Part shown: one piece after another, positions 18,135-28,620 of the stretch
Position numbering within the stretch: the stretch's first letter is position 1
How the letters are laid out: each line of letters starts with the position of its first letter
Assembly (NCBI RefSeq): GCF_005577435.1
Contig: NZ_CP040396.1
Coordinates: forward strand, 3,672,501 to 3,736,500
Direction of reading: 5' to 3'
Source: Paenibacillus algicola
GTDB taxonomy: Bacteria; Bacillota; Bacilli; Paenibacillales; Paenibacillaceae
Length of the DNA stretch: 64,000 nt
Notes under the pieces: generated by a model
Database searches by the model: none
What the model was told of the DNA's origin: nothing
Seen by the model: only the letters and a program-made list of their open reading frames with translations
Position numbers and translations under genes: made by a program

Positions 18135-19307
18135 CTACTCCTGCGGCAGCAAATCCCGACAGGCACGTTCCAGATAAGGCGATGCCTGCAGGAAATCCCG
18201 AAAAGCTGTATATTCACTCCACAGCCTTACACGGTCGCCGGCATTGCCTTTTACAGCGCGGATCAGGATATTTTTCGGGGTATGCTCCATATCAATAAAC
18301 TCCAGCAGCTGGCTTTTGTAGCCCATCAGATCCAGCAGCTTGGCCCGAATCCCGTCTGTCGCCAGCGCGGAGAAGCGCTCCTTCAAAATCCCGTGCGACA
18401 GCAGCGGCTCCAGCACCGGGCTTTCGATCTGGCTGAACAGCTCGTGCTGACAGCAAGGGACGGACAGAATGACCGAGGCATCCCACCGAACAGCCTTTTC
18501 CAGGGCTGCATCCGTTGCAGTGTCACAGGCATGCAGCGTAACCACCATATCGACCTGATCCAATTCGTCATAATCGGCAATGTCCCCGACAAGAAACCGC
18601 AAATTCCCGTATTCCAGTCTTTTCGCCAGCAAACTGCAGTGTTCGATGACATCCGCCTTCAGATCGAGTCCGACAACATGCAGCGTTCTTCGAGCTTTTA
18701 CCGCCAAATAGTGATATAGCGCAAAGGTCAGATACGATTTCCCGCAGCCGAAATCCACAATTGTAAGCGCGCGGTCCTGGGGCAAATGAGGGAGGACATC
18801 CTCCACCATCTCCAGAAATCGGTTGATCTGCTTGAACTTATCGTATTTTTTGGCAAAGACCTTGCCTTCCTCATTCATGATCCCCAGCTCAATCAAGAAA
18901 GGCACCGGCGTCCCTTCCTCCAAAATGTAAGCTTTCTTGCGGTTATGGGCGAGCATCAAGTCATTCTTGGACTTGGTCGGCGATTTGGTTAAAATCGAGA
19001 CCTTGAACTTCTTGGAGATCAGCACCTGATAATCGGCTTCTGCAGTGCAGAACAAGGCCTGGCGGAAAACCTCCTCTACGAGAGAGGTGAGCACGCCGGC
19101 AGCTTCGTCCGGCAGTACATTCTGGTGATTGACCTGTGTTGCTGTATAGTAAGCGAACTGATAGTGTAATTGCCCCTTTAGCTCTACAGGCTTTATAGTG
19201 ACTTTGTTATAGGCGGCTCCTTCACGCTTGCGGAGCTGACTCAAGGTACCGGTAATGAGGGAGGCCTCCTCCATCATCTGTTGGATTAGTTTACGCAGTG
19301 CTTCCAA
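18135..19307 (-). CDS. SAM-dependent methyltransferase (Methyltransf_32-like)
   Basis: 390 residues. The N-terminal domain (about 1-160) binds the unknown substrate. The class I methyltransferase core starts at ALTIVDFGCGKSYLTFALYHYL (motif I), with VVGLDLK (motif II), VGDIADYD and VVTLHACDTATDAAL, then LSVPCCQHEL. The DPPY/HACDTA-type motif is shared with uncharacterised rRNA-methylase-like enzymes. The likely substrate is RNA, by family resemblance only. It starts with TTG and a GGGAAG site about 7 bases upstream. Confidence 0.8.
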   Translation of the reverse strand: MEALRKLIQQMMEEASLITGTLSQLRKREGAAYNKVTIKPVELKGQLHYQFAYYTATQVNHQNVLPDEAAGVLTSLVEEVFRQALFCTAEADYQVLISKKFKVSILTKSPTKSKNDLMLAHNRKKAYILEEGTPVPFLIELGIMNEEGKVFAKKYDKFKQINRFLEMVEDVLPHLPQDRALTIVDFGCGKSYLTFALYHYLAVKARRTLHVVGLDLKADVIEHCSLLAKRLEYGNLRFLVGDIADYDELDQVDMVVTLHACDTATDAALEKAVRWDASVILSVPCCQHELFSQIESPVLEPLLSHGILKERFSALATDGIRAKLLDLMGYKSQLLEFIDMEHTPKNILIRAVKGNAGDRVRLWSEYTAFRDFLQASPYLERACRDLLPQE

Positions 19308-19418
19308 AAGGGTCTTCCCTCTTTCATGTTGGATTGTACAGCCGTTTCGTTCACATTCTCCATCATACCACCTTCGTCAATCCTTCCAAAATCCCATGCC
19401 TTTCTAGCCATTCCATAG

Positions 19419-19475
19419 AAAAAAAGCATCCTTGATTCCCGTCCGAAATAGTCCGGGAAAGGATCAAGGATGCTT
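19419..19475 (-). terminator. Terminator of the alpha/beta hydrolase gene
   Basis: Minus strand AAGCATCCTTGAT and its inverted copy ATCAAGGATGCTT, a 27-base loop that can itself pair, then seven Ts. Confidence 0.85.
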
Positions 19476-19485
19476 GTTGTATCCA

Positions 19486-20277
19486 TTAAGATGAAAACAC
19501 AGAGGACAGGAAGGAGTCCATCGTGCGGGCCAGCTCCTGCGGTGCTTCCATCATGCTCATGTGGCCGGCTCCTGAGATTACAGCCTGGGTAACATTGGGA
19601 TGATCGGTCGTGAACACCCGTTCTTCGGGAATGAGCTCATCCTTCTCACCGGCTACCAGCAGCACAGGTAATGTGGTTGCAGACAGCACGTCACGACGGT
19701 CCGGACGCTCCCGCATCGCCAGCGCGGCTCCCACCGCACCCTGTGGAGGGGTTTGATACCCGATCTCCTTGGCCTTCTGGATGGAGCCTGTTTGGATCTC
19801 CCGGTTACCCGGAGCAAACAGCCCCGGAATCAGGCTGTCGATAAAATCTGTAATCCCTGCACCTTGAATCGTACTCACAGCTTTCAGACGCTTTTCCTTC
19901 GCTTCATCCGAATCACTGTAGCCGGTGGAGTGAATAAGCCCGAAGCCATTCAGGCGTTCGCTATGACGCTGGGCAAAGGACAATGTAATATATCCGCCCA
20001 ATGAATGTCCAAGCAATACGGCCTTTGGCACCTCCAGCTCATCCATCAGCATCAATACATCATCCGCCATTTGTTCTATGGTATACGGCCCCATCGGTGC
20101 ATCGCTCTTCCCATGACCCCGAAGGTCAGGGACAATGAACCGATAGCCGTGCAATTGAGGCAGCACAGGTTCCCAATAAGAAGAGCTTCCGCAGAAGCCG
20201 TGAAGTAAAATGACCGGCTCACCCTGTCCTTGCTCCAGATAACAAATCGTTTTACCGTTACAAATTACTTTTTCCAA
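19486..20277 (-). CDS. Alpha/beta-fold hydrolase
   Basis: 263 residues. The oxyanion HG element is LLHGFCGSSSYW, the nucleophile elbow is GHSLGG, the acid region is LLVAGEKDELIPEERV, and the catalytic His is in ISGAGHMSMMEAPQ. It resembles small-ester or C-C bond hydrolases of the YugF/MhpC type; the substrate is unknown. It starts with TTG with AAGGGG 5 bases upstream and ends at its own terminator. Confidence 0.85.
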   Translation of the reverse strand: MEKVICNGKTICYLEQGQGEPVILLHGFCGSSSYWEPVLPQLHGYRFIVPDLRGHGKSDAPMGPYTIEQMADDVLMLMDELEVPKAVLLGHSLGGYITLSFAQRHSERLNGFGLIHSTGYSDSDEAKEKRLKAVSTIQGAGITDFIDSLIPGLFAPGNREIQTGSIQKAKEIGYQTPPQGAVGAALAMRERPDRRDVLSATTLPVLLVAGEKDELIPEERVFTTDHPNVTQAVISGAGHMSMMEAPQELARTMDSFLSSVFSS

Positions 20278-20387
20278 GAGAACCCCTTCTTTCGTAGCTG
20301 AGAACTCTATAGAGGCATCAGCTAAAGTTCATTCCAGCTATAATATACAGTATTAAACCCGATTCACGCTGGAATGAAACGGCTGGA

Positions 20388-20930
20388 TCAAGGAATAAGC
20401 CTAAAGGCCGATGCTGCTGCATCCGCAATCCGGGACGCCATATCCATGACCCTGTGAAGAGAGGTCGACTGTAAGGTCCAATACGGCTTTGGGCCCTTTT
20501 CATTCACGACTGCAGCGATGCTGTAGTGACCGACACGGGGTAAAGAAAGGCCTACGGATTCTGCCGGGCTAAGCGGACCTTGGCCTGCGAGAAAGCTGCC
20601 GACTGAGGCACGCTGTCCCAGACAAGCATCAATCGCCACGATCGTATGATGTTCTGGGATGGAGCCAAGCTTCTCCTCGATACTCTGCGCATCACAAGGA
20701 TCCGGCAGCGTGCCGATGACATGGGGGAAGCCATGCGCCGCCAAGCGGCTTCCTGTCAGTGGACCCAGTGCGTCACCGGTAGAGCGGTCTGTTCCAATAC
20801 AGACCAAGGTCAGGTGATCTGCAGATACTTCCCTGGCAATCGCAGCAAAAAATAGTGGAAGCTCTTCCCCCGCAAGTCTGGCCTTTCTGGTGTATATCCC
20901 CTGCCCCTTAGGCTCTGTTTCCCTGTTCAT
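20388..20930 (-). CDS. yyaC: Spore protease YyaC (DUF1256)
   Basis: 180 residues matching the YyaC/GPR-like family found in spore formers. Motifs are LVCIGTDRSTGDALGPLTGS, IGTLPDPCDAQSIEE, IVAIDACLGQ and SVGLSLPRVGHYSIAAVVN. The fold is related to the germination protease GPR, and the gene is a marker of sporulation competence. AAGGAGGA lies before the ATG. It stands alone, divergent from the DUF1128 gene. Confidence 0.85.
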   Translation of the reverse strand: MNRETEPKGQGIYTRKARLAGEELPLFFAAIAREVSADHLTLVCIGTDRSTGDALGPLTGSRLAAHGFPHVIGTLPDPCDAQSIEEKLGSIPEHHTIVAIDACLGQRASVGSFLAGQGPLSPAESVGLSLPRVGHYSIAAVVNEKGPKPYWTLQSTSLHRVMDMASRIADAAASAFRLIP

Positions 20931-21140
20931 TCCGTTTTCCTCCTTGCAGCACGAAACGACAGAACGTCCCGTTCTGCCTTATTCTCAACCGATTGTAAAC
21001 CATTCCGGCGCCACTGGCAAAAAGGATTACCTGCACCTGTCCTCCCATGGTACAATACAAGGAACGCACAGCTGTTAGGATGGAGCCGGAAGATTCATCT
21101 CCTGGCGCCTGCAGCATATATGGAAGGAGTGTAAGAAGGT

Positions 21141-21365
21141 ATGGATTTGAATGAGAAGAACCGGGAGAATCTGGAGTTCATGATCGAGCAGATCAAGCTG
21201 AAGCTGCGCATGGCTTCAGGGGCGGCCATGCAGCCATCCGCTTTCTCGGAAGAACAATATGAAGATATTCGTGATGTGTACGACATTGTGATGACCAAGA
21301 GCAATATGAGTATTTCCGAGGTGGAAGCGATCGTATCCGAGTTGGGACGCCTGCGCGGCCGCTAG
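21141..21365 (+). CDS. DUF1128 family protein (YfkK/UPF0435)
   Basis: 74 residues, helical and charged. It matches the DUF1128 pattern NRENLEFMIEQIKLKLRMA ... YEDIRDVYDIVMTKSNMSISEVEAIV. The function is unknown. GGAAGGAGTG precedes the ATG; a TACAAT -10 box lies at 21051-21056. It ends at a strong terminator shared with the convergent asparaginase gene. Confidence 0.85.
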   Translation: MDLNEKNRENLEFMIEQIKLKLRMASGAAMQPSAFSEEQYEDIRDVYDIVMTKSNMSISEVEAIVSELGRLRGR

Positions 21366-21423
21366 CACCGTTTCAGCCTCCTGGGGCCGCACATATTGTC
21401 ACTACATGGATCGGCACGACGAT

Positions 21424-21474
21424 AAAAGGGGGGCTCTACCAAGCTATCATCAGCTTGGTAGAGCCCCCCTTTTC
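21424..21474. terminator. Strong bidirectional terminator
   Basis: A perfect long stem of about 22 bp (AAAAGGGGGGCTCTACCAAG and inverted copy) around a short ATCATC loop, with A/T runs on both sides. It serves the convergent DUF1128 and asparaginase genes. Confidence 0.95.
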
Positions 21475-21485
21475 GTACTTAGGCT

Positions 21486-22487
21486 TTAACGCTGGAGTGT
21501 AAATACGGTCTCTACATGCCCGACCTGCTGACCGCCGTCATTCAACAGCTTCCGGGTGTAGGTCTGGCGAAGCTTCTCCAGCATCGGCCGGCTGCCGCTG
21601 CCGAGCTGCTCCAGAATGGATTCCGTAATCCACGCCCACTCCTCTTCAGAGCCATCCAGAACCTTCAGCACAATGCCGAGGCGCTCCTTCTTGAGCCCAA
21701 AGCAGAATATGCCCTTGAAGCCTCCCTTGGCAATGATATTGTCATCCTCCATCAGCAGTGTATCCAGACGATTTCTGCCGCCAACCATATAAGGGTGGCG
21801 AGTCATGGCCGACGTAATCACCTGTACCGCAGCCTTCATGCCGGGATCTGAAATCAGATCCGGACAAGCCAGCTTGACATAAGCAGCCGCCAGGGATTGC
21901 AGCGGCAAAGCGAACACGGGAAGACCGCAGCCGTCAATGCCCACCGAGATCTGCTCTACAGTCAGGCCGCTCATGGATGCCATGCTGTTCAGCACCTGCT
22001 GCTGCAGCGGATGAGACGGATCTTCATAGCCTTCCATAGGAAACTGCTGCAAGCTGCAGCTTGCCAGCATGCCCAGGTGCTTTCCGGAACAATTATGGTA
22101 GAGCCGACGCATCCCGGCCCCGTTCAGGAGCAGCTGGTCCCGGCTCCGCCGGTCCAGCGGATAGCTTGGTGCACAGACCAGCCGTTCTTCTTCAACCCCC
22201 AGCTTCATCATGAGGGCGGCGAGCACGGCCTGATGCTCCGGCTCCCCTCGGTGAGAGGAAACCATGACTGCAAGCTCCTGCTCTGTCAGCCCATAATGGG
22301 TATGCACACCCGCCATGATGGAAGGAATGAGCTGCAGCGGCTTGGCAGACGAGCGGGTAAAGGCCAGATGGCTCGGATCTCCAGCCCATGCGGCTAAGGC
22401 TCCAGTGTCGTCCACGACAGCGATATGTCCGCTGTGCAGACATTCCACCACGCCAGCTCGATATTCTGTAATTAATGCGGTTTCCAT
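21486..22487 (-). CDS. Asparaginase II-type enzyme
   Basis: 333 residues of the asparaginase_II family (PF06089 type). Motifs are HIAVVDDTGALAAWAGDPS, FTRSSAKPLQLIPSIMAG, SSHRGEPEHQAVLAALM, YHNCSGKHLGMLA, IDGCGLPVFALPL and GRNRLDTLLM. It is expected to hydrolyse L-asparagine to aspartate and ammonia in the cytosol. The start was set at ATG 22487 with AAGGAGAG 7 bases upstream; 28 upstream codons in frame have no ribosome site. Confidence 0.88.
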   Translation of the reverse strand: METALITEYRAGVVECLHSGHIAVVDDTGALAAWAGDPSHLAFTRSSAKPLQLIPSIMAGVHTHYGLTEQELAVMVSSHRGEPEHQAVLAALMMKLGVEEERLVCAPSYPLDRRSRDQLLLNGAGMRRLYHNCSGKHLGMLASCSLQQFPMEGYEDPSHPLQQQVLNSMASMSGLTVEQISVGIDGCGLPVFALPLQSLAAAYVKLACPDLISDPGMKAAVQVITSAMTRHPYMVGGRNRLDTLLMEDDNIIAKGGFKGIFCFGLKKERLGIVLKVLDGSEEEWAWITESILEQLGSGSRPMLEKLRQTYTRKLLNDGGQQVGHVETVFTLQR

Positions 22488-22602
22488 AGCGGTTCTCTCC
22501 TTCAATTCTATCTCATGCCTGCAAGCATTCTGATCGGTATCAATAGTATGAGCTTCATTAGTATAATACAAAATCTGTCCTCCTTCAGCAGGCCGGTTTA
22601 TT

Positions 22603-22627
22603 GTTTCATATCAATGTCGGAGGTTTA
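22603..22627 (+). promoter_or_regulatory. Candidate sigma-B promoter of the GlsB/YeaQ gene
   Basis: GTTTCA (22603-22608), a 13-base spacer, then GGTTTA (22622-22627), 55 bases before the start. The -35 is identical to those before rsbV and the YflT gene; the -10 is the weakest of the set. Confidence 0.4.
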
Positions 22628-22682
22628 AATACGGAATAAGCAAGCCTGCGCAAGCCAATGCACCTTAAAGGAGGCGATACTT

Positions 22683-22940
22683 ATGTGGGGAATCGTAATC
22701 AGCATCGTAATGGCTATCATTATCGGCATTATCGGAGACGCCATAGTGGGCCATGATATGCCGGGAGGCATTATTGGTTCCATGATCGCCGGCTTTATCG
22801 GCGCTTGGCTTGGACCGGTCATACTGGGTTCATGGGGACCTGTCATTGGCGGATTCGCTATTGTCCCTGCGATTATAGGCACCGCGGTATTCATTTTCAT
22901 CCTGGGACTGGCATCGAAAATGCTCCGGCGCGCAGCCTAA
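22683..22940 (+). CDS. GlsB/YeaQ/YmgE family stress membrane protein
   Basis: 85 residues, almost wholly hydrophobic with about three helices. It shows the Gly-rich family pattern GIIGDAIVGHDMPGGIIGSMIAGFIGAWLG. These transglycosylase-associated proteins are general-stress membrane proteins of unknown activity. The ribosome site AAAGGAGG is very strong. A candidate sigma-B promoter lies upstream and the sigB operon is 3 kb away. It is followed on the same strand by the YtxH-type gene. Confidence 0.88.
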   Translation: MWGIVISIVMAIIIGIIGDAIVGHDMPGGIIGSMIAGFIGAWLGPVILGSWGPVIGGFAIVPAIIGTAVFIFILGLASKMLRRAA

Positions 22941-22987
22941 CCACCTTGTTCTAACTTTTACACCCTATACTAATTTAAGGAGTGATT

Positions 22988-23404
22988 ATGATGAATCAAC
23001 ACGAACAGGATTATACTAACCAAGGGAATTCCAATTTCTTTAAAGGGGCATTTATTGGTGCCCTGGTCGGTGCAGCGGCAGCGCTGTTGTTCGCACCGAA
23101 GCCGGGCAGCGAAATGCGCGGCGATCTGACTGACAAAATCAATCTGGTGTCTGACAAGACGAAGGAAGTTGCCGGCGTTGTCGGCACGAAGGCTTCCGAG
23201 CTTGCCAAAACCGTAAGCACGAAAGCTACCGATGTCATGTCTACGGTGAATGAGAGCCGTAACAATGTGATGGCCAGCTTCAAGCAGGCTTCCACAGAAG
23301 TAGCTGATGAAGCTGCTGCTGCTTCGGAAGAAGTGATGGATAAGGAAATGGAAGCTTCTGCGGAGGTCAGCCAGGAGCTGAAATCCACGAACAACTCTCA
23401 CTAA
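22988..23404 (+). CDS. YtxH-domain general stress protein
   Basis: 138 residues. One membrane helix near the N-terminus carries the YtxH signature GAFIGALVGAAAALLFAPKPGSEMR. A long amphipathic, coiled-coil-like stalk of Ala/Lys/Glu/Thr follows. YtxH proteins are sigma-B-controlled in B. subtilis; the function is unknown. ATG 22988 is preferred over the GTG 6 bases upstream because AAGGAG overlaps that GTG. The gene is 47 bases behind the GlsB gene, probably on the same transcript, and ends at a terminator. Confidence 0.85.
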   Translation: MMNQHEQDYTNQGNSNFFKGAFIGALVGAAAALLFAPKPGSEMRGDLTDKINLVSDKTKEVAGVVGTKASELAKTVSTKATDVMSTVNESRNNVMASFKQASTEVADEAAAASEEVMDKEMEASAEVSQELKSTNNSH

Positions 23405-23420
23405 GACATGATTGAGAATG

Positions 23421-23452
23421 AAATAGCCAGCTGACACAGCTGGCTATTTTTT
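23421..23452 (+). terminator. Terminator after the YtxH gene
   Basis: AAATAGCCAGCTG / CAGCTGGCTATTTTTT with a 3-base loop, 16 bases after the stop. Confidence 0.92.
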
Positions 23453-23498
23453 ATCCCAGGACATGCCATACATGTGAACAGAAAGGATGGGAAGAGGA

Positions 23499-23909
23499 AT
23501 GAGTAAAGCCAATCCATATCCAATGAATGCAGCTGCGGGCAGCCGCACACGAAATGACAGCACCCGGCGAGAGTCGGTTTCTGAAGAGAAGCCGCAGCAG
23601 CATGCGTATGAAGTCGATGAGCATCCCTTCGAGCTCCGGCATGAGGTGAAGCGTCTGAATACCCGGCTGGATAAGGTAGCCGATACGCTGGAGCGTGCCG
23701 ACTTCAAAGATATCATTGAGAATTATATGAATCCCAAGCGGAGACTGATCACGAACTTTACGGCCGGTCTTGCCCGAGGTTTAGGCTTAACCGTCGGTAC
23801 TGTGGTCGTATTAAGCTTACTCGGTTATCTGCTGAGCCTGTTCGTAGACCTGCCTCTCATCGGTGATTATATTGCCCAGCTTCAAGGATATATCGATCAG
23901 GCTAGATAA
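23499..23909 (+). CDS. DUF5665-type membrane protein
   Basis: 136 residues. A hydrophilic, disordered N-terminus (about 1-45) leads to a heptad-like helix (LRHEVKRLNTRLDKVADTLE). A PKRRLITNFTAGLARGLGLTVGTVVVLSLLGYLL segment (about 80-115) and a second hydrophobic stretch follow. It matches the DUF5665 family seen in Firmicutes; the function is unknown. ATG 23499 is chosen, with AAAGGA about 11 bases upstream, as a better fit than the ATG 12 bases earlier. It lies downstream of the YtxH gene but after a terminator, so it probably has its own promoter. Confidence 0.75.
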   Translation: MSKANPYPMNAAAGSRTRNDSTRRESVSEEKPQQHAYEVDEHPFELRHEVKRLNTRLDKVADTLERADFKDIIENYMNPKRRLITNFTAGLARGLGLTVGTVVVLSLLGYLLSLFVDLPLIGDYIAQLQGYIDQAR

Positions 23910-23980
23910 GAGGACGGTCCCCCAAGGAATCTTGCGACTTGGGAGATATCCATATTTTTAAGTAAAGAGCGTGTATATAA

Positions 23981-24017
23981 AATAACCAGCCCAGGGTACT
24001 GCACTGGGCTGGTTATT
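23981..24017. terminator. Bidirectional terminator
   Basis: AATAACCAGCCCAG and inverted copy CTGGGCTGGTTATT with a 9-base loop, between the convergent DUF5665 and CorA genes. Confidence 0.9.
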
Positions 24018-24064
24018 TCTCTTTATTCGCTTTTGCCGCCCGTTTTAGCAGGTAATTTCGGTAT

Positions 24065-25066
24065 TCATAAATTCTTTTTTCGTGATTTGACGTTCAGCAG
24101 ATCTCCGGTCCAATTCTTTCGCCACATCCAGATATACAATAGTCCGGTAAATACTAAGGTCAGCACCATAACTGCGGTAAACCCCCAGCCTGCTTTGGTC
24201 ATGGGTAACCGATCGAAATTCATACCCCAAATCGCCCCGACCACGGTGGCTGGTGTTAGCAGAACCGTGAAGATCGTCAGCGTCTTCATAATCTCATTGC
24301 CGCGGAACCCGGAAACCGCATCGTCAATGGATATCAGAGTTTCAATTTCCCGGTGATAATGCATAAAGAGCTGCTCCATACGCTCTACCCGGTGCAGCAG
24401 CTGCAAATAAAACCGATTGTCCTTCACCCGGTCCTCATAGCCTTCTTTCGTAGCCGCGATCAGCTCTTGAAAGGGAATGAACAGGTTATGCCAGAAGAGC
24501 AGCTCGAAGCGCAGCGACAATATCTGATCCATTAGATTCCGCGCGTTGCGCTTTCGCATAATACTTTCGACCTCTCGCAAGTGGGCTTCAAACCGATCCA
24601 TCCCGGCATGAAAATAATGAAGAATCGCCCGAGCCAGAATGAACATCCCTTCAATCGGCCGCGAGCATTGCTTCATCATCGCAATTCGGTCCGGTTTCAG
24701 CATAAGCTCCCGGGTGTGCTGATCCAGATTAAAGGTTATAAAGACATCGTTATCCAGATAGAAATACAGCTGCTTGTCCTTCTGCTCCTCCGGCTTGTCT
24801 TCTTCATCCTGCTTCAAATCCTCCGCCGTTTTGTATAGTATGGAGCCCATCATCACTGGCTCCGAACCATCTGGAAAGCGCACAGACAAATAATTACGAT
24901 CTTTAAAGGTAGGAGCCAGCTTGCACCACTCCTTTAGGGAGGGATAGCTCTTGATCAAAGGCTCCAGGAGATCATCCTCCCAATCTGATACTTTGAGATC
25001 ATACCATGTCCAGTCCTGTGCCAGCTCATGGACATGCTGCCCATCCTGCTCCTTAATCGCTTTCAT
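24065..25066 (-). CDS. corA: CorA-family magnesium/divalent cation channel
   Basis: 333 residues. A cytoplasmic alpha/beta N-domain and long helical stalk (about 1-265) are followed by two C-terminal membrane helices, with the hallmark GMN motif (WGMNFDRLP) between them and a basic tail (WRKNWTGDLLNVKSRKK). CorA proteins form pentameric Mg2+ channels gated by cytosolic Mg2+. The ribosome site is GGGAGGGA. It stands alone between terminators, downstream of the sigB operon on the same strand. Confidence 0.9.
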   Translation of the reverse strand: MKAIKEQDGQHVHELAQDWTWYDLKVSDWEDDLLEPLIKSYPSLKEWCKLAPTFKDRNYLSVRFPDGSEPVMMGSILYKTAEDLKQDEEDKPEEQKDKQLYFYLDNDVFITFNLDQHTRELMLKPDRIAMMKQCSRPIEGMFILARAILHYFHAGMDRFEAHLREVESIMRKRNARNLMDQILSLRFELLFWHNLFIPFQELIAATKEGYEDRVKDNRFYLQLLHRVERMEQLFMHYHREIETLISIDDAVSGFRGNEIMKTLTIFTVLLTPATVVGAIWGMNFDRLPMTKAGWGFTAVMVLTLVFTGLLYIWMWRKNWTGDLLNVKSRKKNL

Positions 25067-25101
25067 AAGTTCATTCCCTCCTTCCTATAGTCATCACCAT
25101 G

Positions 25102-25146
25102 TTAAAAAGGGTACGCACTTCCGATGTGGAATCGCGTACCCCTTAT
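25102..25146 (-). terminator. Terminator of the rsbV-rsbW-sigB operon
   Basis: Minus strand AAGGGGTACGCG and CGTACCCTTTTTAA arms around a 16-base loop, 40 bases after the sigB stop. Confidence 0.85.
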
Positions 25147-25185
25147 ATCATCTTCCTGACATATATGCAGAAGAGTTTGTCCATA

Positions 25186-25956
25186 TCAGTAAGAAGAATT
25201 GGACATAATCTGCTTCAACTTCTCTGTAGCGCGTTTCTGGATACGGGATACACTCATTTGCGAAACGCCCAGCTTCTGGGCAATTGCCCGCTGTGACTGA
25301 CCCTCTTGGAAGGCGAGCAGCAATACCTTCTGCTCCTGCTCCTTCAGCTGGCTGAGAGCCTGCTGCAGATCCATACGCTTCTCGACAGAGTCAAAATCAT
25401 TGACATCGGAGCTAATGAGCTCACCAAGCGTCGCACCCGTTTCCTCTTGAGAGAGCGGAGAATCCAGGGATACATAGTGATAGCACTCCCGACCGGCAAG
25501 CACCTCTACTGTTTCCTCCACCGTAAGGCCCAAATGCTCGGCGATCTCATGCACATCCGGCGAACGCTCCAGCTTGACCATCAGCTCGTCGATGGCCTGC
25601 TGCACCAAGGCACCCTTCTCCTTGATCCGGCGAGGCACCTGTATGTACCAGGATTTATCTCGAAGGAAGTTCTTCATGTGGCCGATCATGCTCTTCATCG
25701 CGTAGGGCTCAAACGGAATACCCAGGCTGATATCGTATTGCTGAAGCAGCCGGATGAGCGCCATCTGACCCACCTGATACAAGTCTTCGTAGAGATCAGG
25801 TCGATTTCTGGCAATCTTGCCGGCTGCCATGCGAACCATCGGCTCATATTTTTGAATAAGGACGGTGGCAATATCGTTATCCTTGGTCTGCTGGTATTCC
25901 CAAATCAGGCCAATTGCCTCATCCTTGGACTCTGGGGGAGTCACTTTATCACTCAT
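25186..25956 (-). CDS. sigB: General stress sigma factor SigB
   Basis: 256 residues of the SigB/SigF/SigG group. Region 2 is visible in YEDLYQVGQMALIRLLQQYD, FEPYAMKSMIGHMKNFLRDKSW and IQVPRRIKEK. Region 3 is in RSPDVHEIAEHLGLTVEE, and region 4 is the helix-turn-helix GQSQRAIAQKLGVSQMSVSRIQKRA. It is last in rsbV-rsbW-sigB, with an ATGA overlap to rsbW, the standard arrangement for holding the anti-sigma factor and sigma in balance. No sporulation-sigma neighbours (spoIIA type) are present, which favours SigB over SigF. Candidate target promoters lie on both sides. Confidence 0.93.
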   Translation of the reverse strand: MSDKVTPPESKDEAIGLIWEYQQTKDNDIATVLIQKYEPMVRMAAGKIARNRPDLYEDLYQVGQMALIRLLQQYDISLGIPFEPYAMKSMIGHMKNFLRDKSWYIQVPRRIKEKGALVQQAIDELMVKLERSPDVHEIAEHLGLTVEETVEVLAGRECYHYVSLDSPLSQEETGATLGELISSDVNDFDSVEKRMDLQQALSQLKEQEQKVLLLAFQEGQSQRAIAQKLGVSQMSVSRIQKRATEKLKQIMSNSSY

Positions 25957-26405
25957 ACCGGCTCCTCACTTCTCGCAAGTCGTTTGGTAAGAACAACCTC
26001 TGTACCCTTTCCTGCCTGGTTTTTGATGCTCACCTCGTCCATAAGCGCCTCCATAAGATAGAAGCCGAGACCGCCGATCTGAACATCGCTAAGCTCCTTA
26101 TCATGAAGAGTCTCGGAGCCGCCAACCCGATTATTACTTTCGAAACTCTCCCCTTCGTCTCGAACGGTAATCGACAGGGATCCAGAGGTCACATCAAAAA
26201 TAACGTCTACCATTCCGCCCTGCTGACCGTAGGCATACAGCACGGAGTTGTTGCAGGCTTCTGAAACGGCTACCTTCATATCTTCAATTTCTTCATACGA
26301 GAAGCCAATCTTGGAAGCTATACCGTAAAGGTTCAATCGAACAATATCTACATATTCTGCACTGGCTGGCAGATTCAACGTAATTCGTTGCGCATCAGTA
26401 TTCAT
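25953..26405 (-). CDS. rsbW: Anti-sigma-B factor and serine kinase RsbW
   Basis: 150 residues with a GHKL ATPase fold. The N-box is VSEACNNSVLYAYG, then ITVRDEGES and the G2 box QIGGLGFYLMEALMDE. RsbW binds SigB and phosphorylates RsbV on serine; unphosphorylated RsbV releases SigB. ATG 26405 is chosen (MNTDAQRITL), with AAAGGA about 9 bases upstream. The open frame continues 18 codons further without a site. It overlaps sigB by 4 bases and follows rsbV by 16. Confidence 0.93.
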   Translation of the reverse strand: MNTDAQRITLNLPASAEYVDIVRLNLYGIASKIGFSYEEIEDMKVAVSEACNNSVLYAYGQQGGMVDVIFDVTSGSLSITVRDEGESFESNNRVGGSETLHDKELSDVQIGGLGFYLMEALMDEVSIKNQAGKGTEVVLTKRLARSEEPV

Positions 26406-26421
26406 GCTTTTCGATCCTTTC

Positions 26422-26760
26422 CTATTGGGAGTTCTGCTGAGGGGCAAAAAATTTGGCAATACCCGTCATGTCAAACAGCTTCTGAATCTGCGGAGGAACT
26501 TCCTCCACCCCGAAGCTTGCTTCCATGCCATGTCGCGCTTTGAGAATGGACAGCAGAATGCCAATGCCTGTACTATCAATATATGTCATTTCCTTCATGT
26601 TCACGACTAAGTCCATTTCCGCGTTGCTGACCAGGGGCTCCATGACCAACCGAAAATCCGGTGCAACGGAAAGATCCAGCTCTCCGCTCAAAAACACCGT
26701 GCATACCTTGTCATTCATTTGCGTTCTGGCGTTAAACTTATCTTGATTCGTTGTATTCAT
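26422..26760 (-). CDS. rsbV: Anti-anti-sigma factor RsbV (STAS domain)
   Basis: 112 residues forming one STAS domain. The phospho-accepting serine is in YIDSTGIGILLSI (Ser63), and FLSGELDLSVAPDFR is the first conserved strand. When dephosphorylated by a PP2C phosphatase it captures RsbW and frees SigB. The candidate phosphatase is encoded 6.5 kb upstream on the same strand. The start ATG 26760 has a GGGAGAGAG site. A sigma-B-type promoter lies 36 bases upstream. Confidence 0.93.
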   Translation of the reverse strand: MNTTNQDKFNARTQMNDKVCTVFLSGELDLSVAPDFRLVMEPLVSNAEMDLVVNMKEMTYIDSTGIGILLSILKARHGMEASFGVEEVPPQIQKLFDMTGIAKFFAPQQNSQ

Positions 26761-26795
26761 AGACACTCTCTCCCGACATATGTTTTCTCTACTGA

Positions 26796-26821
26796 TAACC
26801 CTTAAAACAGAGGTTTGAAAC
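26796..26821 (-). promoter_or_regulatory. Candidate sigma-B autoregulatory promoter of rsbV-rsbW-sigB
   Basis: Minus strand: GTTTCA (26816-26821), a 14-base spacer, GGGTTA (26796-26801). This fits the Bacillus sigma-B consensus GTTT..-N12-15-GGGTAT-like and the known self-activation of sigB operons. Confidence 0.7.
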
Positions 26822-26904
26822 AAGCAAGCGACCAAAGGTTACAATCCAATTACTGGGCAGCATCAGGTTGGGAGTACACATGAAGTGTATTTACCGTAAA
26901 GAGC

Positions 26905-28599
<1,695 letters not shown>

Positions 28600-28620
28600 G
28601 GAATCCTCCTATAAAACTAT